DNA from: Caryophanales bacterium UBA4100
GTDB taxonomy: Bacteria; Bacillota; Bacilli; Paenibacillales; UBA4045
NCBI GenBank assembly: GCA_002383285.1
Contig: DFXU01000004.1
Location: forward strand, 6,327-18,796
DNA length: 12,470 bases
Direction of reading: 5' to 3'
Numbering within the stretch: position 1 is the first letter of the stretch; each line of letters opens with the position of its first letter. Made by a program: the position numbers and the translations under genes. The notes under the pieces were generated by a model. That model had not been told where the DNA came from. It made no database searches and saw nothing but the letters and a program-made list of their open reading frames with translations. Below, piece by piece: positions 1 through 6,871 of the stretch.

Positions 1-1486
1 GAGCCGTATCTGTCATGTTAATATTCTTATAACGAGCCATTAATTCTTGGATTTTATTATCTGTATCCTTCAGCTTGCTGTTATGGCGAACAACCGTCAT
101 ATTATTCGTCATCCATTCGCCTAGCTCCTTATGCAATACATAAGCATTCTCAGTACCATCCATCTTAAGCAGACTCTCATGCTTGGCTGATTGCTTAGCT
201 AATTCACTACTGAACACGTTCTCTGATACATCCTCGGCTGACTTCTTTAGCCCTTTGACATATTCAATCGCCTTCGGACCAGCTACCATACCACCGAATA
301 TCGAGGATAATAATGAGTTAGCACCTAAACGGTTTGCACCGTGGAATTGATACTCACATTCGCCTGCCGCGAACAATCCTGGAATATTGGTCATCTGATT
401 ATAATCAACCCACATACCACCCATTGAATAATGTACGGCCGGGAAGATTTTCATAGGAATCTTACGAGGATCATCGCCCATGAATTTCTCATAGATTTCG
501 ATAATGCCCCCGAGCTTCACATCTAATTCCTTCGGATCCTTGTGTGACAAGTCTAAGTAAACCATATTCTCGCCATTCACACCCAGCTTCTGCTCAACAC
601 AGACGTTGAATATCTCACGAGTAGCGATATCACGAGGCACCAGATTACCATATGCTGGATACTTCTCTTCAAGGAAGTACCAAGGCTTGCCATCCTTGTA
701 AGTCCAGATTCGTCCACCTTCGCCACGTGCAGATTCGGACATCAAGCGAAGCTTGTCATCTCCTGGAATTGCCGTGGGATGAATCTGAATAAATTCACCG
801 TTTGCGTAGTAAACACCTTGCTGATAAACAGCGCTCGCTGCTGTACCCGTATTGATAACAGAATTTGTTGTTTTGCCGAAGATGATACCAGGACCACCCG
901 TTGCCAAAATCACAGCATCAGACTTGAATGCATGAAATTCCATACTGCGTAAATCCTGTGCTGTTATACCACGACATACACCTTCATCATCAATGATCGC
1001 TGAAACGAATTCCCAATGCTCATACTTCTGAACAAGCCCTGCGGCTTCATAACGACGCACCTGCTCATCAAGCGCGTACAACAGTTGCTGACCCGTAGTT
1101 GCTCCCGCAAACGCTGTTCGACTATGCTTCGTTCCTCCGAAGCGTCGGAAATCAAGTAAACCCTCTGGCGTCCGATTGAACATAACGCCCATACGGTCCA
1201 TAAGATGAATAATTCCTGGTGCCGCTTCACACATTGCCTTTACTGGGGGTTGATTCGCCAGAAAGTCACCGCCATATACGGAATCATCAAAGTGCTCCCA
1301 CGGAGAATCGCCTTCCCCTTTCGTGTTCACAGCGCCATTAATACCGCCTTGCGCACAAACGGAGTGAGAACGTTTCACTGGTACGAATGAGAATAAATCT
1401 ACATGGCCGCCAGTCTCTGCTACTTTAATAGCAGCCATCAAACCTGCTAGTCCACCGCCGACGATAATTACTTTATTGTTAGCCAA
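1..1486 (-). CDS. sdhA: Succinate dehydrogenase flavoprotein subunit SdhA (3' end cut by window)
   Basis: This is the catalytic FAD subunit of complex II; it oxidises succinate to fumarate on the cytoplasmic face of the membrane and passes electrons to SdhB and SdhC. About 495 residues are visible; family members of this type have about 585, so roughly the last 90 are outside the window. Visible motifs are the N-terminal dinucleotide fold (VIIVGGGLAG, residues 6-15), the flavinylation histidine H41 in SHSVCAQGG, the substrate/active-site segment HPTAIPG (H236) with E251 and R254 in SESARGEGG, H352 in HYSMGG, and R386 in ANRLGANSLL. The sequence is very close to the Bacillus SdhA I recall. The start is a TTG (LANNKVIIVGGG) with AAGGGGGTG at 1494-1502, nine bases upstream and partly inside the end of sdhC. 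Only 4 bases separate it from the sdhC stop, so the two are surely cotranscribed and probably translationally coupled. sdhB is expected beyond position 1. Confidence 0.97.
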   Translation of the reverse strand, partial: MANNKVIIVGGGLAGLMAAIKVAETGGHVDLFSFVPVKRSHSVCAQGGINGAVNTKGEGDSPWEHFDDSVYGGDFLANQPPVKAMCEAAPGIIHLMDRMGVMFNRTPEGLLDFRRFGGTKHSRTAFAGATTGQQLLYALDEQVRRYEAAGLVQKYEHWEFVSAIIDDEGVCRGITAQDLRSMEFHAFKSDAVILATGGPGIIFGKTTNSVINTGTAASAVYQQGVYYANGEFIQIHPTAIPGDDKLRLMSESARGEGGRIWTYKDGKPWYFLEEKYPAYGNLVPRDIATREIFNVCVEQKLGVNGENMVYLDLSHKDPKELDVKLGGIIEIYEKFMGDDPRKIPMKIFPAVHYSMGGMWVDYNQMTNIPGLFAAGECEYQFHGANRLGANSLLSSIFGGMVAGPKAIEYVKGLKKSAEDVSENVFSSELAKQSAKHESLLKMDGTENAYVLHKELGEWMTNNMTVVRHNSKLKDTDNKIQELMARYKNINMTDTA

Positions 1487-1490
1487 GTGA

Positions 1491-2132
1491 CTACACCCCC
1501 TTGGTAAAGAAATCTGAATTTGTAAAGCCGAACATACCTATAACTGCTATTGCCGATATTACAAAGAATGCAACAGTCCAGAAGTAAGAGGATACCTTCT
1601 GTGCACGCGGACCAACGGTAACTCCCCAGCTTACAAGGAATGACCACATGCCATTACTGAAGTGGAAGGTTGCTGCTACCACTCCTAATAGGTATAGGAT
1701 AAAATACAAGGGATTCGACAGGATATCATGCATGAGCTGTCCAAGATCTTCTAGCACAACATTCCCAAGAGCAACCGCGATTCGCGTTTGCCAAGTGTGC
1801 CAGATTATAAAGACCAGTGTGGCAACACCCGTAACTCGCTGTAATGTAAACATAAAATTTCTATGGTAGCCATATCGTTGTACATTATTACGTGATTGGA
1901 ATGCAATATAGAGACCATATACACCATGATAAAGAATAGGTAACCATATACCAAACAATTCTAGAAAGAAGATGAATGGAATACTGTGTAGCCAATGTAC
2001 TTGCTCAATGAATGCCTCATTCCCATTAACCGATTCATAGTTGGTTATAAAGTGCTCAACTAAGAAAAAGCCGATTGGGATTACTCCAAGTAAAGAGTGA
2101 AGCTTTCTAGAATAAAATGAATTTCCGGTCAT
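1491..2132 (-). CDS. sdhC: Succinate dehydrogenase cytochrome b558 subunit SdhC
   Basis: This is the single membrane anchor of complex II, carrying two b-type hemes and the menaquinone site. With the start chosen here it has 213 residues, near the roughly 200 of Bacillus SdhC. Five hydrophobic helices are visible. By alignment with B. subtilis SdhC from memory (ligands H28, H70, H113, H155), the heme-ligand histidines are H27 (LVEHF), H69 (LYHGVYG), H112 (IWHTWQTR) and H157 (TFHFSNG); all are present. I chose the ATG at 2132 (MTGNSFYSRKLH) because it lines up with the known N-terminus MSGN...RRLHSLLG and has AAGGGG ten bases upstream. A longer frame opens from a GTG at 2171, but that codon has no ribosome binding site. 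It is first in the sdhC-sdhA order and divergent from the lysR gene. It belongs to the single-anchor, diheme class, without a separate sdhD. Confidence 0.96.
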   Translation of the reverse strand: MTGNSFYSRKLHSLLGVIPIGFFLVEHFITNYESVNGNEAFIEQVHWLHSIPFIFFLELFGIWLPILYHGVYGLYIAFQSRNNVQRYGYHRNFMFTLQRVTGVATLVFIIWHTWQTRIAVALGNVVLEDLGQLMHDILSNPLYFILYLLGVVAATFHFSNGMWSFLVSWGVTVGPRAQKVSSYFWTVAFFVISAIAVIGMFGFTNSDFFTKGV

Positions 2133-2142
2133 TCGTGCATGT

Positions 2143-2148
2143 CCCCTT
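2143..2148 (-). promoter_or_regulatory. Ribosome binding site of sdhC
   Basis: On the minus strand the sequence is AAGGGG, ending ten bases before the ATG at 2132. It decides the sdhC start in favour of 2132 over the GTG at 2171. It is immediately preceded in the message by an A7U5 run (2149-2160 on the plus strand reads A5T7), which should leave the site fairly open but could also form a short A-U helix. Confidence 0.75.
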
Positions 2149-2225
2149 AAAAATTTTTTTGATGTCAGCACTAGCTGGCGATAAAACCTGCATCGTAAGC
2201 ATAGGCTATTTATTTGATGACAGTT

Positions 2226-2243
2226 TTGTGACTATTATCATAA
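2226..2243. promoter_or_regulatory. Candidate Rex- or Crp/Fnr-type operator between sdhC and lysR
   Basis: The sequence TTGTGA-CTATTA-TCATAA is an 18-base dyad. It matches the half-sites of the Gram-positive Rex operator (TTGTGA-N6-TCACAA, known from the literature) at 11 of 12 positions, though the inner A...T pair of that consensus is absent. The same bases also fit the Crp/Fnr pattern TGTGA-N6-TCACA with one mismatch. It lies about 94 bases upstream of the sdhC start and about 98 upstream of the lysR start. Either redox-sensing family would make sense next to a respiratory dehydrogenase, but AT-rich DNA can produce such dyads by chance. Confidence 0.35.
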
Positions 2244-2249
2244 TATCCC

Positions 2250-2286
2250 TTGAACACTTATAATGGAAGTGCTTATATATTATAAT
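2250..2286 (+). promoter_or_regulatory. Candidate promoter of the lysR gene, with internal dyad
   Basis: TTGAAC (2250-2255), a 17-base spacer and TTATAT (2273-2278) form a plausible sigma-A promoter; a perfect TATAAT at 2281-2286 with a poor -35 (TTATAA, 2258-2263) is an alternative. The spacer contains the dyad CACTT-N7-AAGTG (2255-2271), and a second dyad CTTAT-N8-ATAAG covers 2272-2289. LysR regulators commonly bind dyads in the divergent region in front of their own gene, so autoregulation is a fair guess. I could not identify a convincing minus-strand promoter for sdhC in 2133-2340, although one must exist there or further upstream. Confidence 0.35.
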
Positions 2287-2340
2287 AAGTTATGTGTTTT
2301 GGTTATATGGTGATTTTAGTTTATCGAAAGGGTGAATTAC

Positions 2341-3231
2341 ATGTTCTCTCGACTGCATACTTTCGCAACGATTGTCGAGCATAAAAGTCTGAACCGTGCA
2401 TCTCGAATCCTTAATGTATCACAGCCCGCACTCTCTAGACATGTACAAAGTATTGAGGACGAGCTTGGTGTAGCGCTATTCGATCGACGAGGTAAAAGCC
2501 TAGAGTTAACACCTGCCGGGCACCAGCTATATCAATTTGCTCTAGAAGAACGTCAGCTAGAGCGTCGGTTCCAGATGGATGCTACACATCTTCGTACTGA
2601 ACGGAAAGGGAATATTACGATAGGGGCAAGTTTAACTACGCTTCAATCGACATTACCTGATCTCATCACCCATTATACTCGAACTGATCCAGAAATCGAC
2701 CTGAAGGCTGTTACAGGCAAGACACATGAAATAGTTAACCTCGTAAATCAACAGAAGGTAGATGTAGGTTTAGTCGCTTCTGATATCTCTGACCCCTTGC
2801 TCAAGTGTATACCGTTATTTGATGATCACTTATGCTTAGTTATCCCTAAGATTCACCCGTTAATAGGGAAGGCAACCTTAAGAATGGAGGATTTCAACGA
2901 TCTTCCTATGATTTTATTCTCCAAAGGAACCTGGTATCGAATTTTAACGGATGAGTTGTTTGAACGATACCAAATTAGACCAGAAATTAAGATGGAGATT
3001 GATTCCTTCGAAGCGATACTTCGCTTAGTATCTACTTGCCATACTGCAACATTATTACCGAAATCCTATTTACGCAAAAGTTTACTTGAGGATAATGATC
3101 TGGTTCGATTAGATATTGCTGAATTAAAGAAGACAATCCGCACAACCTCACTCATTCACGTTACGACCAATGAGATAAGCTTGGCCGCTCAACGATTCGT
3201 GCTGCAAGCTCGGCTATATTATTCCCGTTGA
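2341..3231 (+). CDS. LysR-family transcriptional regulator, divergent from sdhC
   Basis: This is a 296-residue DNA-binding regulator, the usual length for the LysR family. The N-terminal winged helix-turn-helix covers about residues 1-60 (MFSRLHTFATIVEHKSLN, then ASRILNVSQPALSRHVQSIE with the typical SQPALSR recognition helix at 27-33, and LFDRRGKSLELTPAG). A linker helix follows, and then the periplasmic-binding-protein-like effector domain from about residue 90 (KGNITIGAS) to the end. I chose the ATG at 2341 because AAAGGGTG lies about six bases upstream; an in-frame GTG at 2332 would overlap that site. The gene is divergent from sdhC across about 208 bases of AT-rich DNA, the classic LysR arrangement, which makes sdhCAB and its own gene candidate targets; this is inference. 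The next gene, a CPBP protease, follows after 81 bases on the same strand and may also be a target. The effector is unknown, and I cannot assign it to a named member such as CcpC or CitR. Confidence 0.93.
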   Translation: MFSRLHTFATIVEHKSLNRASRILNVSQPALSRHVQSIEDELGVALFDRRGKSLELTPAGHQLYQFALEERQLERRFQMDATHLRTERKGNITIGASLTTLQSTLPDLITHYTRTDPEIDLKAVTGKTHEIVNLVNQQKVDVGLVASDISDPLLKCIPLFDDHLCLVIPKIHPLIGKATLRMEDFNDLPMILFSKGTWYRILTDELFERYQIRPEIKMEIDSFEAILRLVSTCHTATLLPKSYLRKSLLEDNDLVRLDIAELKKTIRTTSLIHVTTNEISLAAQRFVLQARLYYSR

Positions 3232-3274
3232 CAGTTGTTATATGTTAGTATGAATGGGCAAACTTCACATTACA

Positions 3275-3303
3275 TTGACTATCAAATAAGGATCGAATAT
3301 AAG
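3275..3303 (+). promoter_or_regulatory. Candidate promoter overlapping the ribosome binding site of the CPBP gene
   Basis: TTGACT (3275-3280), a spacer of exactly 17 bases and TATAAG (3298-3303) match the sigma-A consensus at 5 of 6 positions in each box. The -10 box shares bases with the Shine-Dalgarno AAGGAG (3301-3306) of the CPBP gene, whose ATG is at 3313. If used, transcription would begin near 3310 and give an almost leaderless message without the Shine-Dalgarno. A message reading through from lysR would keep it. The motif match is good, but use of this promoter is uncertain for that reason. Confidence 0.4.
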
Positions 3304-3312
3304 GAGCTTATA

Positions 3313-4932
3313 ATGACTTCTACTACTAATAATAGAAATTGGTTACCTGTATTTGCTGCAATTTCGTTCGTCATCTTCATCTGGCTGAATTGGTTCCCGC
3401 CCGGCGGCATAGACGAGCAAATGACCGCAGAGTCTACGGAAGTCATCTCCAAGTCTGAAGCTGCTGTAGTTGCCGAGGATTTTATTACTTCTCTATACGA
3501 TGTGGATGAGCTAGAAACAATGGTCACATTTAATTCATATCAGAATGAGAATGGTTATTTTTTGCGTGAGGATGTATTTGATCTGTATGAAGCTACTTGG
3601 AAATTATCCGTTCCAATCGACTATTATGAAGTTTTCACCCGGGATATGAATAGAAAGTTAGATTTCAGGGTTCATCTTCAGATGAATGACGGACGTATTT
3701 TCGGATGGGAAATTCTCAATCCTACTGAATATACTGGTTCTGCACAGAAGGGAATAACCAAACAAGGTATCCTCAACGATTTGGGATATTCCAATGAAGA
3801 CTTCACATTAGCAAGTCGCAATTCGGATAAAGAGTATGTTCATCGGCAGCTGATTGGAGATGCATCTCTTCGACTTAAGCTTATACAACAGGGGGATCTG
3901 ATTACCGGATTCATGCCTATATTCGAGCTTCCTCAATCGTATACAACCTGGAAGGACCATCAGGATTTCCTTGGAGAGGTATGGTCTCTAATAAGCTTGC
4001 TGCTCTGGTTTGGTTTAGCCATTGCTGCTGTTGTATACTTGGCTATTTATCGCAAAACGATGAGCTTTGGCCGTGGCGTATTACTTACCCTAGCCTTTGT
4101 CATCCCATATCTGATTCACAATGTTAACATGTATCCAGGTTATATGCTCATGGTGGACGGAGCTTCTGATGGAGCGGTAGGGATGGCACTATTCTCCCAA
4201 TTCCTTATGATGCTAATGGGAATTACAGTATACCTCACACTCGTTGCGGGGGATGGCATGTGGAACCGGATGGATTGGCATCTATGGCCCACTCCGAAGG
4301 AGCAGGATTATGGTTCAATGATTATGAGAAGCATGGGCAACGGTTACTTAATCTGTGTGATCGTCCTTGGCTTCCAATCCTTTTTATTCTTCATCGCAGG
4401 TAAGCTTTTCGATATCTGGGCAACCAGTGATCCTTTAACATCTACACACAATTTATTAGCACCTGAATATTACCCTTTACTGGCTTGGTCTGCAGCGATA
4501 TCAGAGGAAGCGGTGTTCCGAATGTTCGGTATCGTCTTCTTCGTTTACATTATCCGCTCGATATGCAATGGGCTCTTCCGAGTAACAGGGTGGCTATTCC
4601 TGCAGAAAACGATAATCCACCTCATCCCAGCGGTCGTGCTATCTAATATGATTTGGGCGCTAGGTCATACGGGATATAGCATCTATCCCGTATACACTCG
4701 CTTTATTGAGGTCACCTTACTTGGGTTCATATTCGCTTATGCATTCTTAAGATATGGCCTGATTACAGCCATATTCGCTCATGCATCAATGGATATTATC
4801 ATCATGGGCATGCAAATTATGATGGGCGATGCTAGTCATGTACTTCTCGGATTAACGTATATGCTTATGCCCGCTCTTGTAGCCTGGTTGATTAGCTACC
4901 TGTGGCGATGGCGAACAGCTAGATCACGGTAA
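3313..4932 (+). CDS. CPBP-family intramembrane glutamic endopeptidase with large extracytoplasmic domain
   Basis: This is a 539-residue membrane protein. TM1 is at about residues 10-29 (ISFVIFIWLNWF), followed by a soluble stretch of about 190 residues (30-222) that by topology should lie outside the membrane. A bundle of at least six further hydrophobic segments follows from W224 to near the C-terminus. The C-terminal third carries the CPBP (Abi/CAAX protease) signature: EEAVFR with the glutamate pair E398-E399 and R403, a second-motif histidine H452 in LGHTGYS, and H490 with D494 in FAHASMD. Typical bacterial CPBP proteins are about 200-300 residues, so the N-terminal half is an addition; its DGRIFGWE stretch faintly recalls PepSY-type folds, which I cannot confirm. 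I chose the ATG at 3313 for its Shine-Dalgarno AAGGAG at 3301-3306; the frame stays open back to 3235 without another good site. The gene is 81 bases after lysR and meets uvrC tail-to-tail. The substrate is unknown. Confidence 0.88.
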   Translation: MTSTTNNRNWLPVFAAISFVIFIWLNWFPPGGIDEQMTAESTEVISKSEAAVVAEDFITSLYDVDELETMVTFNSYQNENGYFLREDVFDLYEATWKLSVPIDYYEVFTRDMNRKLDFRVHLQMNDGRIFGWEILNPTEYTGSAQKGITKQGILNDLGYSNEDFTLASRNSDKEYVHRQLIGDASLRLKLIQQGDLITGFMPIFELPQSYTTWKDHQDFLGEVWSLISLLLWFGLAIAAVVYLAIYRKTMSFGRGVLLTLAFVIPYLIHNVNMYPGYMLMVDGASDGAVGMALFSQFLMMLMGITVYLTLVAGDGMWNRMDWHLWPTPKEQDYGSMIMRSMGNGYLICVIVLGFQSFLFFIAGKLFDIWATSDPLTSTHNLLAPEYYPLLAWSAAISEEAVFRMFGIVFFVYIIRSICNGLFRVTGWLFLQKTIIHLIPAVVLSNMIWALGHTGYSIYPVYTRFIEVTLLGFIFAYAFLRYGLITAIFAHASMDIIIMGMQIMMGDASHVLLGLTYMLMPALVAWLISYLWRWRTARSR

Positions 4933-4935
4933 GCC

Positions 4936-6756
4936 TCAATCCGAAGAATCCCTATCCGGTCGATCCGATAACGCAGATAGGATTGTCTGGGCTAATTTCG
5001 GACCTATTCCTAGAGGCCTAAAATCTTCAATTTGGGCCTCTTTTATTTTGCCAACTGAGCCAAAATGCTTCAACAAATCCCCTCTTCGCTTAGCGCCTAT
5101 TCCCGGAATCTCATCCAATTGAGAAGAAATCATCGCTTTCGAGCGGATCTGACGGTGGAAGGTAATTGCGAAGCGGTGCACCTCCTCTTGAATACGCTGT
5201 AGCAAATAAAATTCCTGACTATCCCTTGGCAACGGGACAATCTCTGGAGGATCACCAACTAGAAGCTGTGCGGTCCGATGACGGTCATCCTTGGCAAGTC
5301 CACAGACGGGGATGTACAAACCCAGCTCATTCTCTAATACATCGATTGCGGCAGAAATCTGTCCCTTCCCTCCATCAATAACAATCAACTCAGGAAGCTC
5401 TAGATTTTCCTTCAATGCCCGTTCGTATCTTCGACGCATAACCTCTCTCATTGATTCATAATCATCTGGGCCCTGCACCGTTCGAATTTTGTACTTGCGA
5501 TATTCATTCTTAGCTGGCTTACCATCAATGAAGACGATCATTGCGGATACAGCACTGGTCCCTTGGATGTTAGAATTATCAAAGGCTTCAATCCGTCGAA
5601 CGGATTGCAGTCCGAGCCACCCAGCTAAATTCTCCGCTGCACGAACAGAGCGACTCTCATCGCGATCAATAAGCTTAAACTTCTCGTCTAAGGCGATCTT
5701 CGCATTCCGATTGGCTGTGATGACCATCGCTTTCTTCGGCCCACGCATCGGGATAACCACATTCATCTTTAACCATTGCTCTAAATCTGCTGAGGTTTCA
5801 GCTATTTGCTCAAATTCCGGTAACAATACCTCCTTAGGAAGCGCCGGGTTATCCATATAATATTGGCTGACATATGAGATGAAGTCATCTTGCTCAGTTC
5901 CGTAGTAATCGAATAAAGAAGCATGCCGCTCAATGAACTTACCTCCACGCATATGAAGAATTTGCACACACATCCAACCTTTATCAACGGCATATCCAAT
6001 TATATCTCGGTCTACTTGGTCGTTTGTTGTCATCGTCTGCTTCTCCATCAGCATATCAATGTTCGCAATCAGATCGCGCAATTCTGAAGCCTTCTCGAAC
6101 TCTAATGCTTCGGCTGCTTCAAACATGGATTTGGCTAATTCACGTTTAATCTCATCTTGACCGCCGCCAAGGAAACGACTTATCTCCATAACCATTCGCT
6201 CATAGTCTGCTTGTTCGACTGGAAACTCACATGGAGCTATACACTGACCCATATGATAATACAAGCATACTTTGGCTGGTAACGTCTTACACTTGCGCAG
6301 TGGATATAATCGATCTAATAATTTCTTCGTTTGTTGTGCTGCAAAGGCATTCGGATATGGACCGAAATACTTGCCTTTATCCTTAACAACTCGTCGTGTC
6401 ACCTCTAAACGTGGGTGCGGCTCATTCGTTATCTTGATATATGGATACGTTTTATCATCACGCAGCATCACGTTGTAACGCGGATGATGTTTCTTAATTA
6501 AGTTACATTCTAGTATGAGTGCTTCCATGTTGCTCTTCGTCACAATATATTCAAAGTCGCGAATTTCACTAACTAGCTTCTGTGTCTTCATATCATGACT
6601 GCCCGAGAAGTAAGAGCGCACACGATTTTTCAGCACCTTGGCTTTACCTACATAGATAATGGTTCCCTCTTGATTCTTCATTAGGTAACAACCTGGTTGA
6701 TCTGGAAGCAGGGCGAGCTTGTTCTTTATTATTATTGTATAAGAATTATCTACCAT
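4936..6756 (-). CDS. uvrC: Excinuclease ABC subunit C (UvrC)
   Basis: This is the dual-incision nuclease of nucleotide excision repair; it acts on the UvrB-DNA complex and cuts on both sides of the lesion. It has 606 residues, full length for the family. Domains in order: the GIY-YIG nuclease at about 17-95 (PGCYLM, IYVGKAK with Y35, R45, and E83 in LILECNLIK), a cysteine cluster around 155-176 (RKCKTLPAKVCLYYHMGQC), the UVR domain for UvrB contact at about 205-240 (ALEFEKASELRD), the RNase H-like nuclease with D393 (EAFDNSN), D461 (VIDGGKGQ) and H527 (EVHRFAI), and C-terminal helix-hairpin-helix motifs (IPGIGAKRR, LGIGPKLA). The ATG at 6756 is preceded directly by an in-frame TGA, so nothing longer is possible. 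It lies 115 bases downstream of trxA behind a terminator hairpin. No strong promoter is visible in between, so readthrough from trxA is likely. Confidence 0.98.
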   Translation of the reverse strand: MVDNSYTIIIKNKLALLPDQPGCYLMKNQEGTIIYVGKAKVLKNRVRSYFSGSHDMKTQKLVSEIRDFEYIVTKSNMEALILECNLIKKHHPRYNVMLRDDKTYPYIKITNEPHPRLEVTRRVVKDKGKYFGPYPNAFAAQQTKKLLDRLYPLRKCKTLPAKVCLYYHMGQCIAPCEFPVEQADYERMVMEISRFLGGGQDEIKRELAKSMFEAAEALEFEKASELRDLIANIDMLMEKQTMTTNDQVDRDIIGYAVDKGWMCVQILHMRGGKFIERHASLFDYYGTEQDDFISYVSQYYMDNPALPKEVLLPEFEQIAETSADLEQWLKMNVVIPMRGPKKAMVITANRNAKIALDEKFKLIDRDESRSVRAAENLAGWLGLQSVRRIEAFDNSNIQGTSAVSAMIVFIDGKPAKNEYRKYKIRTVQGPDDYESMREVMRRRYERALKENLELPELIVIDGGKGQISAAIDVLENELGLYIPVCGLAKDDRHRTAQLLVGDPPEIVPLPRDSQEFYLLQRIQEEVHRFAITFHRQIRSKAMISSQLDEIPGIGAKRRGDLLKHFGSVGKIKEAQIEDFRPLGIGPKLAQTILSALSDRPDRDSSD

Positions 6757-6766
6757 CCTTCACTAG

Positions 6767-6772
6767 CCCTCC
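6767..6772 (-). promoter_or_regulatory. Ribosome binding site of uvrC
   Basis: GGAGGG on the minus strand ends ten bases before the ATG at 6756. A second purine run, GAAGG, abuts the start codon directly and is too close to serve. The upstream site supports the 6756 start. Confidence 0.6.
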
Positions 6773-6812
6773 ATCATCGCCATGAACTTCATCTCTCATT
6801 CTAAGTCATATT

Positions 6813-6852
6813 AAGCAAAAGAAAAAGCCTCATCCACAAAAAGGAAGAGGCT
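6813..6852 (-). terminator. Intrinsic terminator after trxA
   Basis: On the minus strand AGCCTC (6852-6847) pairs perfectly with GAGGCT (6831-6826) across a 15-base loop and runs into TTTTTCTTTT (6826-6817). It begins 20 bases after the trxA stop. The stem has only six pairs with a long loop, so partial readthrough into uvrC is reasonable. Confidence 0.75.
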
Positions 6853-6871
6853 GCTTATAGCTGCAATTGAG

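Noticed and set aside
964..1390. Open frames at 964-1230 (minus) and 1205-1390 (plus)
   Set aside because: Both lie inside the intact sdhA reading frame in other phases and have no ribosome site or recognisable protein pattern.
2234..2244. ATTATCATAAT as a Fur or PerR box
   Set aside because: It is a palindrome of 11 bases but lacks the outer parts of the 7-1-7 Fur/PerR pattern (TGATAAT-n-ATTATCA). It overlaps the better-matching Rex/Fnr-like dyad.
2262..2276. A CcpC box (ATAA-N7-TTAT) near lysR
   Set aside because: The nearest match, ATAA to TTAT, has nine bases between the halves instead of seven, and the encoded regulator does not look like CcpC.
4948..4983. Hairpin as a shared terminator for the CPBP gene and uvrC
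   Set aside because: It has a one-base bulge, a long loop, no T-run on either strand and lies in the uvrC coding end.
5166..6478. Several plus-strand and off-frame open frames inside uvrC
   Set aside because: They are shadows of the strongly conserved uvrC frame; their sequences have no domain features and no suitable start signals.
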